NCBI RefSeq assembly: GCF_000467125.1
Contig: NZ_BATJ01000015.1
Span: 16,197-80,196 of the forward strand
Direction: 5' to 3'
Length of the DNA stretch: 64,000 nucleotides
Source of the DNA: Vibrio proteolyticus NBRC 13287
Lineage (GTDB): Bacteria > Pseudomonadota > Gammaproteobacteria > Enterobacterales > Vibrionaceae
Shown here: piece after piece, positions 53,502 through 62,280 of the stretch
Position numbering within the stretch: position 1 is the first letter of the stretch
Layout of the letters: every line of letters starts with the position of its first letter
The notes under the pieces: generated by a model
What the model was told of the DNA's origin: nothing
What the model saw: the letters and a program-made list of their open reading frames with translations, nothing else
Databases searched by the model: none
Position numbers and translations under genes: made by a program

Positions 53502-55253
53502 TTAGTTTGCAGCTTGCTGCTCTTTGGCCAGTTTGCGCGCTTTCATGTTCGCAACGTAGTCAAAGTTCATCATGATGCCGTGATCTTTCACGTCCAGAGA
53601 GATAGTGCCTGATGGTTGGCTCGCCAGCGTCTCAACCATTTCTGGTGTCAGCTCTTCGCCTTGCAACTCTGCTGCTTTTTCCATCACTTCAAGTAAACGG
53701 TTGAAATCCATCGAGAACTTCATGATGCCGTTTGAGCTAAGTGGTTCAGCCATCAGTTTGTCTGCCGCCGATTTACCTTTATCACCGGTGTACAGCGCAA
53801 AGTGATTGCCGTTCAACTGCGCATAGAATTTCGCACCAATGCCTGTCTGAGGTTCAATCAAAGGAGTGACATCCACAGGCTTGCCATCCGGCTGAATGCT
53901 CAGTTGAGCCAGTTGAGGGACAAACATGGTCAGCGATTGCAGGAGCATGTTCGGGTTAGTTGCAGAGAATGACAACATGCCATCCAGACGATCAAATTGC
54001 TGGCCGTATTCTGGTTTATCGGCAGGCATCACATCAAACATCTCGACGCTGATGCCTTTCAGACCGTTTAGCATACCAGCAGCCATGCTCAGCATCGCTG
54101 CCGGGTTATCTGCGCCCATGTTCTGCTGCATTTCATTCAGCAGTGCACAGGAATACTGAGGCTGCTTAAGATCCTTCCAGATCGTCGCAACGGCCGGAGC
54201 CAATGTCGTGACATCCACACCCAACGCCGCGCTGAACATGCTTTCGCCTTTGGCGTTTGCTGCTGGCACGAAACCCTGAATAGACTTAAGCGCGTCCAGA
54301 ATCACTTTGTTACCAGATTCCAGCACAAAGCTGCCTTTCATCTGAAGCTCGTCATTCGCTGTGTTGTAGTCAACCACCAGCACTTCTCTTGGCCAGTTTG
54401 ACGCAATGGTTGCCAGCTCAGACTGACAAATTGGTGAACGCAACACGGACAGTGCCGGCTCTGGTTCTTTCTGATCGATCACACCCACCTGGCGCGCAAG
54501 ACGGTTGCCATCGGTTGTGGTCACACCTTTAATGATCTCAGCGTTGTCGATGTACATAAAGGCGTTATAGTTATCGCCATATTTGCTTTGTAGCGCTTCA
54601 ATTTTACCACTGTCTGCCAGTGAAGCTTTTGGCGCTTCCAGACCCAGAGCCAACTTGAGCGGGCTCTCTGCATCCAGGATTGGCAGCTCAATCGTCAGGG
54701 TGAGCACATTGTCATTCACCGCAACGATCAGATTAGCATCCAAACCGTCCAGATCTTTGGTTGCCAGCTCATAGCTGCGATATTCAATGTTGTCCAGCTT
54801 CTTCAGCGTGTGCGTCACACCACTTTCCTGCTCTTTTGCGTCCACGGTTTTCCAGAACGCGGCCGGATCTTCCAGTTGTACTTTGTAAACCGGCACCATA
54901 CCCAAGGTGTAAAACACCGGGCTGACCTTTTCCGGAGTACCCAGGTACTGTTTAATAGATTCAGCAGAAGTTGCGCTTTTCAGGTAACCATCCAGAAAAG
55001 AAACCAGGAAAGTTTGCATCGGCGTCAAGTCTTGACCCGTTTCCATCAAAGCCATCAGGTCAGTTTGAGAATAACCGTATGCATTCAGGTATTCATACTG
55101 ATCGTACGCTTCAGTCTGGAGGGTCACAAAAGGTGAGTCAGCCGGAATATTGCTGATTAGAGAACCTGATGCCTGTTGTTCTGTTTGGTCATAATAGATA
55201 TAGCCAGCTGCGCCTGCGGCAATAACCGCTGAGGCAAGTAGTACTTTTTTCAC
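53502..55253 (-). CDS. Membrane-anchored periplasmic protein of unknown function
   Basis: 583 residues, GTG start 8 bases after GGAG. One N-terminal hydrophobic segment (VLLASAVIAAGAAGYIYYDQ), probably an uncleaved anchor. The body alternates acidic helical and short beta segments with no recognised motif; DLTPMQTFLVSFLDGYL and PAAMLSMAAGMLNGL are typical. Cysteines are few (LRSPICQSELA, QYSCALLNEM). I cannot name a family; vibrios are likely to conserve it, but this is a guess. It has its own promoter and terminator and is not in an operon. Confidence 0.6.
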   Translation of the reverse strand: MKKVLLASAVIAAGAAGYIYYDQTEQQASGSLISNIPADSPFVTLQTEAYDQYEYLNAYGYSQTDLMALMETGQDLTPMQTFLVSFLDGYLKSATSAESIKQYLGTPEKVSPVFYTLGMVPVYKVQLEDPAAFWKTVDAKEQESGVTHTLKKLDNIEYRSYELATKDLDGLDANLIVAVNDNVLTLTIELPILDAESPLKLALGLEAPKASLADSGKIEALQSKYGDNYNAFMYIDNAEIIKGVTTTDGNRLARQVGVIDQKEPEPALSVLRSPICQSELATIASNWPREVLVVDYNTANDELQMKGSFVLESGNKVILDALKSIQGFVPAANAKGESMFSAALGVDVTTLAPAVATIWKDLKQPQYSCALLNEMQQNMGADNPAAMLSMAAGMLNGLKGISVEMFDVMPADKPEYGQQFDRLDGMLSFSATNPNMLLQSLTMFVPQLAQLSIQPDGKPVDVTPLIEPQTGIGAKFYAQLNGNHFALYTGDKGKSAADKLMAEPLSSNGIMKFSMDFNRLLEVMEKAAELQGEELTPEMVETLASQPSGTISLDVKDHGIMMNFDYVANMKARKLAKEQQAAN

Positions 55254-55454
55254 TACTAACTCCGTTTGTCGTTTATGTTTTTATTTAATCGCACCTTACG
55301 ATGCGGGTGGGAGTGTCTCCCGATTTTCAGCCTGGTGCAATATTCCCCGAAAAAATGAATAACCACACTGAGAAATTAGTATCATAGATATTTAAACGAT
55401 ATGCGCAATCAAAGAAGAAAAAAATTGTTGGCTGATGAACATTTTGCGACAGCA

Positions 55455-55478
55455 AAAAGACGCCTCTATGGGCGTCTT
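55455..55478 (-). terminator. Terminator after the oxygenase gene
   Basis: AAGACGCC/GGGCGTCTT stem (one extra G) with five T on the minus strand, 40 bases beyond the 2OG oxygenase stop. Confidence 0.75.
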
Positions 55479-55516
55479 AAACAAAAAGTCCGATGGACAG
55501 AGAAAACACACGATAT

Positions 55517-56119
55517 TTAGCGGGCAATATCCAGTTGATGATCGCTGACCCCATTGACCCGGAACCATCCCGCGATACTGAAACGTTCATTGTGTGTCGG
55601 CAGCACTTCATGAGGAAAACGGTCCGACAAAAAGACCACCAGTCGGCCCGCTTTCGGCGCCACGCGCGTCACCAAGTCATCATCAAGGTTGTACACCACT
55701 AACTCACCGCCATCGGCGTCACACCACTCTTCGTTCATGTAGAACACCGTCGTTAGTTTGCGGTTCTCGTTACCACGAAAGCTGTCGAGGTGTTTGACGT
55801 AAAAGTCACCGGGTTCGTACTTAGCAAAATGCGCCTCATACTCAAACAGACCGAGAAAGAAATTCATGTTAACTTCGCGGCGAATGACTTCCATCTGCTC
55901 CAGATACTCCTGTACGGCAATGCCATTGCCCGCTGACAACCATTGGATCTTATCGCTGCGAATACTTTCTGCTCGCATGATATCGTCGTTACGCCCGATC
56001 CGTGCACGTTTCCAGTCTTCCGGAATGCTATCACGCAATGCTGAGACTTGTTGCGAAGTCAGAAAATCATCCCAAATGTAGAGGCCATCAGTGGCTAACG
56101 CATCTATCAGCTGTTGCAT
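55517..56119 (-). CDS. 2-oxoglutarate/Fe(II)-dependent prolyl-4-hydroxylase-type oxygenase
   Basis: 200 residues from ATG 56119 (MQQLIDALATDGLYIWDDFL). Metal-ligand His and Asp in VKHLDSFRG, distal His in FPHEVLP, and the 2-oxoglutarate-binding Arg in RFSIAGWFR, all in the right order. The substrate is unknown; related bacterial enzymes hydroxylate proline in translation factors. A longer ATG at 56302 would add 61 low-similarity residues and is rejected. Confidence 0.85.
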   Translation of the reverse strand: MQQLIDALATDGLYIWDDFLTSQQVSALRDSIPEDWKRARIGRNDDIMRAESIRSDKIQWLSAGNGIAVQEYLEQMEVIRREVNMNFFLGLFEYEAHFAKYEPGDFYVKHLDSFRGNENRKLTTVFYMNEEWCDADGGELVVYNLDDDLVTRVAPKAGRLVVFLSDRFPHEVLPTHNERFSIAGWFRVNGVSDHQLDIAR

Positions 56120-56281
56120 AATATTGAGTGTATTGAGGTAAAGGACTTGCGTTATAAGTCCAATAAGCCCGCGTAACAAATCAATATTTTTGTCGTGACC
56201 ATAAAAGTAATTTTGCCAAAACCACGGTATCCAGCAATGCGGTGATCGCGTAGATAAACACACGCAGGTAGCCCTTAAAAT

Positions 56282-56311
56282 AACAGCGCCCTGCTGAGGC
56301 AAGGCGCTGTT
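56282..56311 (-). terminator. Terminator of the D-Ala-D-Ala carboxypeptidase gene
   Basis: AACAGCGCC/GGCGCTGTT perfect 9-bp stem, 12-nt loop, then ATTTTAAG on the minus strand. Confidence 0.7.
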
Positions 56312-56323
56312 GTTGATAAGCTG

Positions 56324-57496
56324 TCAGGCAAAAAAGCTGGCAATCAGCCGTTTCAACCAGTCAAAAATACGTTTGAACACACCGCCTTCGTCCACTTGCT
56401 TTTGCGCCACCAGCGGCGCCTCAGCAACGGTTTTATCGCCGAGCTTATACACTACGCTGCCGATCTGTTGCCCTTGTTCAATCGGCGCAGTCAGATCAGC
56501 CGGGATCTTCATCTCCGCGCTTAGCTGAGCGGCTTCCCCTTTCGGCAATGTCAGATAGACTGCTTTTTCTAAACCCACAGGGACTTCGTTTTCACTGCCC
56601 ATCCAGACGCGAGGCTTAGCCAGGGTTTCACCCGCTTTGTTCGGTGCCACCGTATCAAAGAAACGAAAACCATAACTGAGCAGTTGCTTGCTCTCCATTT
56701 CACGACTTTTGGTGCTACTGGAACCCATCACCACCGATATCAGACGCATATCTCCACTGGTCGCAGAGGTTGCCAAACTGTAACCGGCCCCACTGGTGTA
56801 ACCGGTTTTCATGCCATCGACCGTCATACTGCGATCCCGCAACAGGCCATTGCGGTTGTACTGCGTGATGCCGTTGTAGGTAAACGAACGTTCGCTGTAC
56901 AGCGGATAGATATCGGGCAGATCACGTATGATCGCCTGGCCGAGCAACGCCACGTCATACGGCGTGGTGTAAAGGTTGTCACTATCAAGACCATGCGGAT
57001 TGGTAAATGACGAGTCCTTCATACCCAGCTTCGAAGCCCATGTGTTCATCATGTCAACAAACGATTGCTCGGATCCGGCTACGTGTTCTGCTATCGCAAC
57101 GCTGGCATCGTTACCCGATTGCACAATCAAACCACGATAAAGATCCATCAGGTTGACGTATTTACCAACCTCTATGAACATTTTGGATGAATCAGGAAAA
57201 TTTCTTGCCCAGGCATTTTCACTGATCCGAACCTGATCATCAGCCGAAATGTTACCGGCTTTCATCTCCTGCCCGGCCACATACGCAGTCATTAGCTTGG
57301 TCAGGCTAGCCGGGTTAAGTTTTTCATGCGAATTTTTCTCGACCAGCACCTGGCCGGTGTTGTAATCCATCAGCACGTAGCCTTTCGCCCCAATGCTGGG
57401 CGGATCCGGTACCACAGTCGGCGCGGCAAAAGAAGAAGCAGAAAAGAACACAGCGGAAGCGCTTAAGAACCCATAAATTGTTAATTTGTTTTGCAT
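56324..57496 (-). CDS. D-alanyl-D-alanine carboxypeptidase (PBP5/6 family)
   Basis: 390 residues. Signal peptide through SSFAAP. Catalytic SxxK at Ser64-Lys67 (SLTKLMT), SGN at 127-129, KTG at 230-232. C-terminal PBP5 domain and an amphipathic membrane anchor (FKRIFDWLKRLIASFFA). Trims the terminal D-alanine from peptidoglycan in the periplasm. An ordinary, complete DacA-type gene; which paralogue it is cannot be told here. Confidence 0.95.
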   Translation of the reverse strand: MQNKLTIYGFLSASAVFFSASSFAAPTVVPDPPSIGAKGYVLMDYNTGQVLVEKNSHEKLNPASLTKLMTAYVAGQEMKAGNISADDQVRISENAWARNFPDSSKMFIEVGKYVNLMDLYRGLIVQSGNDASVAIAEHVAGSEQSFVDMMNTWASKLGMKDSSFTNPHGLDSDNLYTTPYDVALLGQAIIRDLPDIYPLYSERSFTYNGITQYNRNGLLRDRSMTVDGMKTGYTSGAGYSLATSATSGDMRLISVVMGSSSTKSREMESKQLLSYGFRFFDTVAPNKAGETLAKPRVWMGSENEVPVGLEKAVYLTLPKGEAAQLSAEMKIPADLTAPIEQGQQIGSVVYKLGDKTVAEAPLVAQKQVDEGGVFKRIFDWLKRLIASFFA

Positions 57497-57705
57497 GACA
57501 CCACACCAATTAATATGTCTGCCCTGAGTATAAACAATGCACTAGAAGGCATTCGCCGATATTTACGAATTTTTACTTAATATTGAGTTTTGTGGCAAAG
57601 AACAAAGAGTTACTAACATTTCACCCCAAAATTATCACAATATTTCTCTCAGTTTTGCGACACAGAAAAGTCAGCATCTACGCTGCTTTATAATACGCGA
57701 ACGAT

Positions 57706-58731
57706 TCATAACGGTGGCTGATATGTAATGCCCAGTGCCGCAGTATCGAGCACATCCTCCACCAATACCCTGTCAGAAAACTCAGGTAAGCGGTTTCGGA
57801 TCGCAGATGAGACTGACACACTGGTGTATCCCGCCAGATCACCATTCCAGGGCCACATAGCATCGCCCACTTTGTGCCCTTCCGGCGCAATACTGCCATC
57901 AAATGGGGATTCTTCTTCAGGTAGAGGATACGTATCCAACCAGTTAGCACTAAGGTTGTTATCAATTCGATGCTGCTGCCAGTTTGCCCACAAACGGTCC
58001 ACATTGGCATGATGTAGCCAGAACACCGGATCGTTAGGCGAAAACGCGCCTCCCATGTGACCACCAATAAAACGGTGACCGGCGTTATGTGTCTGCGGTA
58101 ACTGCGCAACGCCCTGTTCCAGAATCAGCCAGAACACCCACAACGGATGGCGACCATTGATACTTTGATTGACTTGAGTCAGTGTGTTGAGCATTGCCTC
58201 GCTCGGTGACCAATCAGACTCCATGCTTCCCCGCTCAAGCGCGGTTCCCCGACTTTCAGCCAACAGACTATCGACACGAAACCCCACCAAACCACTTGGC
58301 CACCAAGGCGGCCTGCTTGAACCTGCGATCGTAAACTGCAAAATGCCATCGGTCACATCCTGTGGGCTACCCCAGCGGAGCGAACTCAGAAACTCTGGCG
58401 TGAATAAGACATTGGAGGCTCCAATGGCGTTTGACCAATCCCAGTATGGCAGCGTGACCGCTTCGCCCAACGCATCGGACAACGCTTGTTCAAACGCCCG
58501 CAGATATTGACGATGCCATGGCAAGAAACCAATATTGCCGTGCCCGAAATTGACACTGCGGTCGCCGCTGGTTGGCGTGAGTACCGCCATCACCGCTCCA
58601 TGCAGGGCAACAAACTGATCGTACACACTAAAACCTTGATTGTTTTTGGTTGCTTTCAAGCGTGCAATCGCTTCAAGAAATGCCGCAATTTCGTCAGGTG
58701 TAAGATCGGCTGCGCTTTTTCTGATTCCCAT
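57706..58731 (-). CDS. Tyrosinase family copper enzyme
   Basis: 341 residues, no signal peptide. CuA site His44, His64 and His73 (QFVALHGAVM, NFGHGN, LPWHRQYLRAFE). CuB site His215 and His219 (QTHNAGHRF) and His240/His241 in NDPVFWLHHANVDRLW. Oxidises phenols and catechols to quinones, a route to melanin. It needs a copper-delivery partner in the organisms studied; the gene immediately upstream (11 bp gap) encodes a histidine-rich protein fitted for that role. Unusual in vibrios, suggesting acquisition. Confidence 0.92.
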   Translation of the reverse strand: MGIRKSAADLTPDEIAAFLEAIARLKATKNNQGFSVYDQFVALHGAVMAVLTPTSGDRSVNFGHGNIGFLPWHRQYLRAFEQALSDALGEAVTLPYWDWSNAIGASNVLFTPEFLSSLRWGSPQDVTDGILQFTIAGSSRPPWWPSGLVGFRVDSLLAESRGTALERGSMESDWSPSEAMLNTLTQVNQSINGRHPLWVFWLILEQGVAQLPQTHNAGHRFIGGHMGGAFSPNDPVFWLHHANVDRLWANWQQHRIDNNLSANWLDTYPLPEEESPFDGSIAPEGHKVGDAMWPWNGDLAGYTSVSVSSAIRNRLPEFSDRVLVEDVLDTAALGITYQPPL

Positions 58732-58742
58732 CGTGACTCTCC

Positions 58743-59270
58743 TTACTTAAGTCCATGCTCACCAACTGGATGATGATGCTCTGAACCTCCTGGGTTGGTC
58801 CGTATGAGCTTACTGGCCGATGCATGATGTTCGTGGTGCCCCGTGGCACGTACTGTCACCAGTGCGGCAATCGTCGGCTGCCCAGATGAAAACGGAGTCT
58901 CTTCGGTGTTAAGTGAGGCGTCAATTAGCGACTTAAACGACTCCCCCTGGATAGTCCGAATCTCCAACAAACTCTGATACATGCTGGCAGGGCCAAGTTC
59001 AATACTCAGCTCTGCGCCTAGTCGATGAGGTTCTACGCTAATGTGTGCTCGTCGCACGGGCTCATGCGGACACGCGATGGTCGCTTGCAAGCCTTTCGCA
59101 ACCCGACGATAAAAATCCACATCCGCCCCATCAAGAGCGGTCTTATTGGTCATCAGTTCCAGTTTTTCAAACAACATGCCCGGCCCGTTGATCAACAGCT
59201 TGAGATGGTTGTCAGACAGATAAAAGTCAACCATTCGGGGACCAGCTTTACTCAGGACGACTACACTCAT
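58743..59270 (-). CDS. Histidine-rich tyrosinase partner (putative copper-delivery protein)
   Basis: 175 residues. No signal peptide; the body is a compact mixed fold (VDFYLSDNHLKLLINGPGML and ISVEPHRLGAELSIEL) and the tail holds two His clusters, GHHEHHASA and GSEHHHPVGEH. The gene precedes tyrosinase by 11 bp in the same direction. MelC1 proteins do the same job for Streptomyces tyrosinase, but I see no sequence similarity to them; functional analogy only. Confidence 0.6.
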   Translation of the reverse strand: MSVVVLSKAGPRMVDFYLSDNHLKLLINGPGMLFEKLELMTNKTALDGADVDFYRRVAKGLQATIACPHEPVRRAHISVEPHRLGAELSIELGPASMYQSLLEIRTIQGESFKSLIDASLNTEETPFSSGQPTIAALVTVRATGHHEHHASASKLIRTNPGGSEHHHPVGEHGLK

Positions 59271-59420
59271 TGCATCACACCTTTCTATCGGGATGTCTGT
59301 GTGGCCTGTATCGGCACATGGTCACAAACAAGACTGTTCAGGCAGCATAGTAGTTGCATATCCAGTTACCAGAAAATGTCCGTGATCTCACCTGGAAGTG
59401 TCTCCGAAAACACCCACAAA

Positions 59421-59446
59421 AAAAGCCGGCTGAATCAGCCGGCTTT
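59421..59446. terminator. Bidirectional terminator
   Basis: AAAAGCCGGCT/AGCCGGCTTTT perfect 11-bp stem with a 4-nt loop between the small membrane protein gene and the tyrosinase pair; terminates the minus-strand small gene. Confidence 0.8.
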
Positions 59447-59463
59447 TCCTCAGTGATCATCGC

Positions 59464-59823
59464 TTAAATGGCGAGCTTCTTTGTGTCTGGTCTCGGCGTG
59501 ATCGCATCGCGATAACTGAACCACAGGTAAGTCACGACCACAGAGAAGAACAGGTAAGACAAAGCAAACACCAGCGGTGATGTAATTAGCTCTGCCGAAA
59601 TACCCCAAGCAACACCGATGATCGTCACGGTGAACTTAGCGCCCCCCCCCAGGATCAACAAAAACAACGCCAATTGAGGAAAGCGTGTCGTGCGAAAGGC
59701 AAACCAGTAGCAGCTTCCCACGGCAAGTGCTGAAATCGACAGCCCGAGCATGAAAGAATGAAGATGATCCGCAGATGCCACACCTGCCGAAATTGAAGCC
59801 ATGATAATTAGAAGCAGTTTCAT
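59464..59823 (-). CDS. Small inner-membrane protein, unknown function
   Basis: 119 residues with four hydrophobic segments (LLIIMASISAGVASADH, LHSFMLGLSISALAVG, LALFLLILGGGAKFTVTIIG, PLVFALSYLFFSVVVTYLWF) and a short polar tail. No family recognised. Its own terminator lies between it and the tyrosinase pair, so it is probably a separate transcript. Confidence 0.65.
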   Translation of the reverse strand: MKLLLIIMASISAGVASADHLHSFMLGLSISALAVGSCYWFAFRTTRFPQLALFLLILGGGAKFTVTIIGVAWGISAELITSPLVFALSYLFFSVVVTYLWFSYRDAITPRPDTKKLAI

Positions 59824-60261
59824 CTTATACCTCGCTTTTAGTAACCAAAAAGCATCCTTTCATTTTTGAAATCTCATTTTGCGTCTATTTTCTCCTTTTA
59901 AAAAGAAAGATCAAGCGCATAAAACACACAATTATTGAACACTTTACAACCGCAAAGTGTTTGTAAAGTAATGGTTAAAATATAAACTCTCTGAGTTATT
60001 GGCAGCATAAGGCATTATGGTAAAAAAGTTCACAAAAACGTGTCTGAATGTAACAAATGCTTAACTAAAATTTATTTTCGCTCTCAGTCAAAAAATGTGA
60101 CGTCCGGCAATTACTCAGCACCTCCAACAAAAGCAACAACAAAGTTTTTATTTTTGAAACACTCAATAACGTGAACTCGGCAACGATACGGATATCAGAA
60201 TGTCGTTTTTGACCATCCGCTCTGCTAACTTTGCGCCACTCTTTTTCACTGACTCACCAAC
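59824..60261. other. Intergenic region without a supported gene
   Basis: About 440 bases between divergent genes, AT-rich in the left half. It must hold promoters for the small membrane gene (left) and the ThrE-type exporter (right). I see no repeat, RNA or convincing frame. Confidence 0.5.
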
Positions 60262-61425
60262 ATGCCCTCGCAGTACCGAATCAATAAAATCGTGGAAATA
60301 GGCGACACACTGCATCGCAGTGGCTGCGCACCTTACAAAGTTGAGAAATACACTCAGCATTATGCGCAAAAGCATGGCGTCGACGTGATGATTCAGGCAA
60401 CCCCCACCACGATCAATTACCAGTTTCCGGATGACAATAATGCGGTGGTAATGAAGCGACACAAACCGGCTTCCATCAACCTCAGCTTGCTGGCCAACAC
60501 CATCATTCGTATCAATCAGCCAAGCAGTGAACCGGTACCTGAGCCTGTCGGGTATCCGTGGTGGGTCACAGCGCTGGCTAATATGGGAATTCCACCTGCA
60601 TATCTGATGCTGGTAGGTAGTACTCTGGAGGCGATTGGTGTTTCGATATTTCTGGGATTAGTCGTCTGGCTGTGTCAGCGAGGCTGTCGCGGGCGACACG
60701 CCATTGCTGCCGAACTGATTTCAGCACTACTGACCGGCGTTATAGTGGCATTTCTTGCCAGCACCGGGCTGCCGATTCCTGTCTGGGCTCTGTGCATTGC
60801 TGCAGTGATTTTGTTTGTGCCCGGCCTCTCGATTGCCAATTCACTCGAATGCCTGGCCTTCAATGATCTGGTCTCCGGTACCAGTTTGTTTGGTCAAAGC
60901 GCGCTGACGCTGCTGAAACTGTTCGTCGGTATTGTGATGGGGCTGAACATTGGTGAGGCGGTATGGGGGCAAGCGCCCTCCACCACATACCACAATGAAA
61001 TCCCGCTCCCGCTACACATCTTTGGTTTGTTTTTGTTATCGGTCTCGATTGGCATCATGTTTAACGCCAGGCCGAAAGACATTCTACTCGGCTCTCCGGT
61101 TGCCGTGCTGGGTATGTGGGGGCCGTTTTATCTCGGTTTTGACAGTGGCTGGGTCGTCGGGACCTGGGTGACAACGGTCTTGATCACGCTGTACGGCACA
61201 TGGGTGGCAAAACGTTTGGATTTGACGGGGTCTATCTACATTGTGCAGGGTATTATCATTCTGGTACCCGGCAGCCGGGTGCTAGTGAGTGCCAGTCAGT
61301 CAGTTTTTGAGCAGTCGATCTTGCCCATTCCGAGTATTGGCCTTTCTGCCGTGTTCATGTTTGCGGCCATTGTAGCCGGACAAATTACCGCTTACTCGCT
61401 GTATTCACCTAAGATCGAACACTGA
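60262..61425 (+). CDS. Threonine/serine exporter (ThrE family, fused halves)
   Basis: 387 residues. N-terminal cytoplasmic helix-rich part of ThrE (IGDTLHRSGCAPYKVEKYTQ, APTTINYQFPDDN) followed by about ten membrane segments, containing both ThrE and ThrE2-type halves in one chain, as in most bacterial long forms. Exports small amino acids such as threonine and serine. Convergent with arfA, and the arfA hairpin at 61427-61480 follows its stop by 1 base and would terminate it too. Confidence 0.88.
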   Translation: MPSQYRINKIVEIGDTLHRSGCAPYKVEKYTQHYAQKHGVDVMIQATPTTINYQFPDDNNAVVMKRHKPASINLSLLANTIIRINQPSSEPVPEPVGYPWWVTALANMGIPPAYLMLVGSTLEAIGVSIFLGLVVWLCQRGCRGRHAIAAELISALLTGVIVAFLASTGLPIPVWALCIAAVILFVPGLSIANSLECLAFNDLVSGTSLFGQSALTLLKLFVGIVMGLNIGEAVWGQAPSTTYHNEIPLPLHIFGLFLLSVSIGIMFNARPKDILLGSPVAVLGMWGPFYLGFDSGWVVGTWVTTVLITLYGTWVAKRLDLTGSIYIVQGIIILVPGSRVLVSASQSVFEQSILPIPSIGLSAVFMFAAIVAGQITAYSLYSPKIEH

Positions 61426-61426
61426 T

Positions 61427-61480
61427 AAAAAGAGCCCTATTCGAAATCAGCACTTATGCTGCTTTTGAATAGGGCTCTTT
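61427..61480. terminator. arfA hairpin with stop codon inside; terminator for thrE
   Basis: On the minus strand AAAGAGCCCTATTC pairs perfectly with GAATAGGGCTCTTT (14 bp), an inner CAGCA/TGCTG stem closes the loop, and five T follow. The arfA codons KEPYSKAA and its TAA lie in the ascending arm and loop of this hairpin. Confidence 0.85.
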
Positions 61481-61666
61481 GCCTCTGTGCTTTGCTTTTC
61501 GCTGGTAACTGCCTTTACCTTTCTTCGCTTTTTCAACTCGGGCTGTAAACAGTTGACTCGTCACTAGCGCTTTCAGCGCGTTGTCTTTAATCTGACCACG
61601 TCCCAGCTCGATATCATTGACCGGAGCTTGCTCAGAAACCTGGTGATGGTTTTTCTTACTCATCAT
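61454..61666 (-). CDS. arfA: Ribosome-rescue factor ArfA
   Basis: 70 residues (or 69 from the second ATG, which is better spaced from AGGAG). Central family motif GQIKDNALKALVTSQLFTAR and basic KAKKGKGSYQRKAKHRG match ArfA, which recruits RF2 to stalled ribosomes lacking a stop codon. The gene ends inside a long terminator hairpin, so most transcripts should lack a stop, producing a truncated ArfA normally tagged by tmRNA and degraded; the E. coli gene works this way. Backup rescue then appears only when tmRNA fails. Confidence 0.9.
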   Translation of the reverse strand: MMSKKNHHQVSEQAPVNDIELGRGQIKDNALKALVTSQLFTARVEKAKKGKGSYQRKAKHRGKEPYSKAA

Positions 61667-62017
61667 CCTCTCCTATTGATAGATTCGGTTGGATTATTCA
61701 CCAACACCAATAGAAGATCAATGGGCGACCATATTTCAACTGTATTAAATGCCAGTAAAAAATGGTCAAAATGAAACCTTGCGCATAGTTTCACAATGAG
61801 AACAAAAATAAATGACCTGTTTCCGGATTATTTGCTACCACTTAGCAATCGATTCCACTAAACTCGAAGCAGCTAGAAATGAAGTTCTTTGTCTACATAC
61901 ACTGTTCGTTGGATTACTCGTAACTCCCGTCGTGTCGTACGCAATAGCAATCAACGTTTCCACGCTAGAAGCGCCGAATATGGCTCAAGTTAATTTTTTA
62001 TACATAGGATATACATC
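61667..62017 (+). promoter_or_regulatory. Promoter and long 5' leader of the cold-shock gene
   Basis: About 350 bases between divergent arfA and csp. The bases just before the csp start contain AGGATATACATC, a sound ribosome-binding site. A leader of 150 bases or more with alternative foldings is typical of cspA-type thermosensing mRNAs. I do not fold it here. Confidence 0.55.
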
Positions 62018-62227
62018 ATGTCTAATACAGTTACCGGGACGGTAAAGTGGTTCAACGAAACTAAAGGCTTTGGCTTCATTCAACAGGAAAACGGCCCAGA
62101 CGTTTTCGCACACTTCAGCGCAATCCAGGGTGACGGTTTCCGTACTCTTGCAGAAGGCGAGAAAGTACAGTTCACTATCACTCAAGGCCAAAAAGGCCCA
62201 CAAGCTGAAAACATCACTAAGATTTAA
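62018..62227 (+). CDS. cspA: CspA-family cold-shock protein
   Basis: 69 residues, the standard length. RNP1 KGFGFI and RNP2 VFAHFSAI on the five-stranded OB fold, starting GTVKWFNETKG. Binds single-stranded RNA/DNA and opens mRNA secondary structure at low temperature. A perfect terminator follows. The exact paralogue (A, B, G or another) is not distinguishable. Confidence 0.96.
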   Translation: MSNTVTGTVKWFNETKGFGFIQQENGPDVFAHFSAIQGDGFRTLAEGEKVQFTITQGQKGPQAENITKI

Positions 62228-62250
62228 TTTCAGCCAAGAATTCTGTACAG

Positions 62251-62280
62251 ATAGCCAGCGTTTCGCTGGCTATTTTTTTC
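62251..62280 (+). terminator. Terminator of the cold-shock gene
   Basis: ATAGCCAGC/GCTGGCTAT stem with a 4-nt loop and a run of seven T. Confidence 0.9.

Noticed and set aside
57678..58109. 143-codon minus-strand frame overlapping tyrosinase
   Set aside because: Out of frame with the CuB site region, which is clearly coding in the tyrosinase frame.
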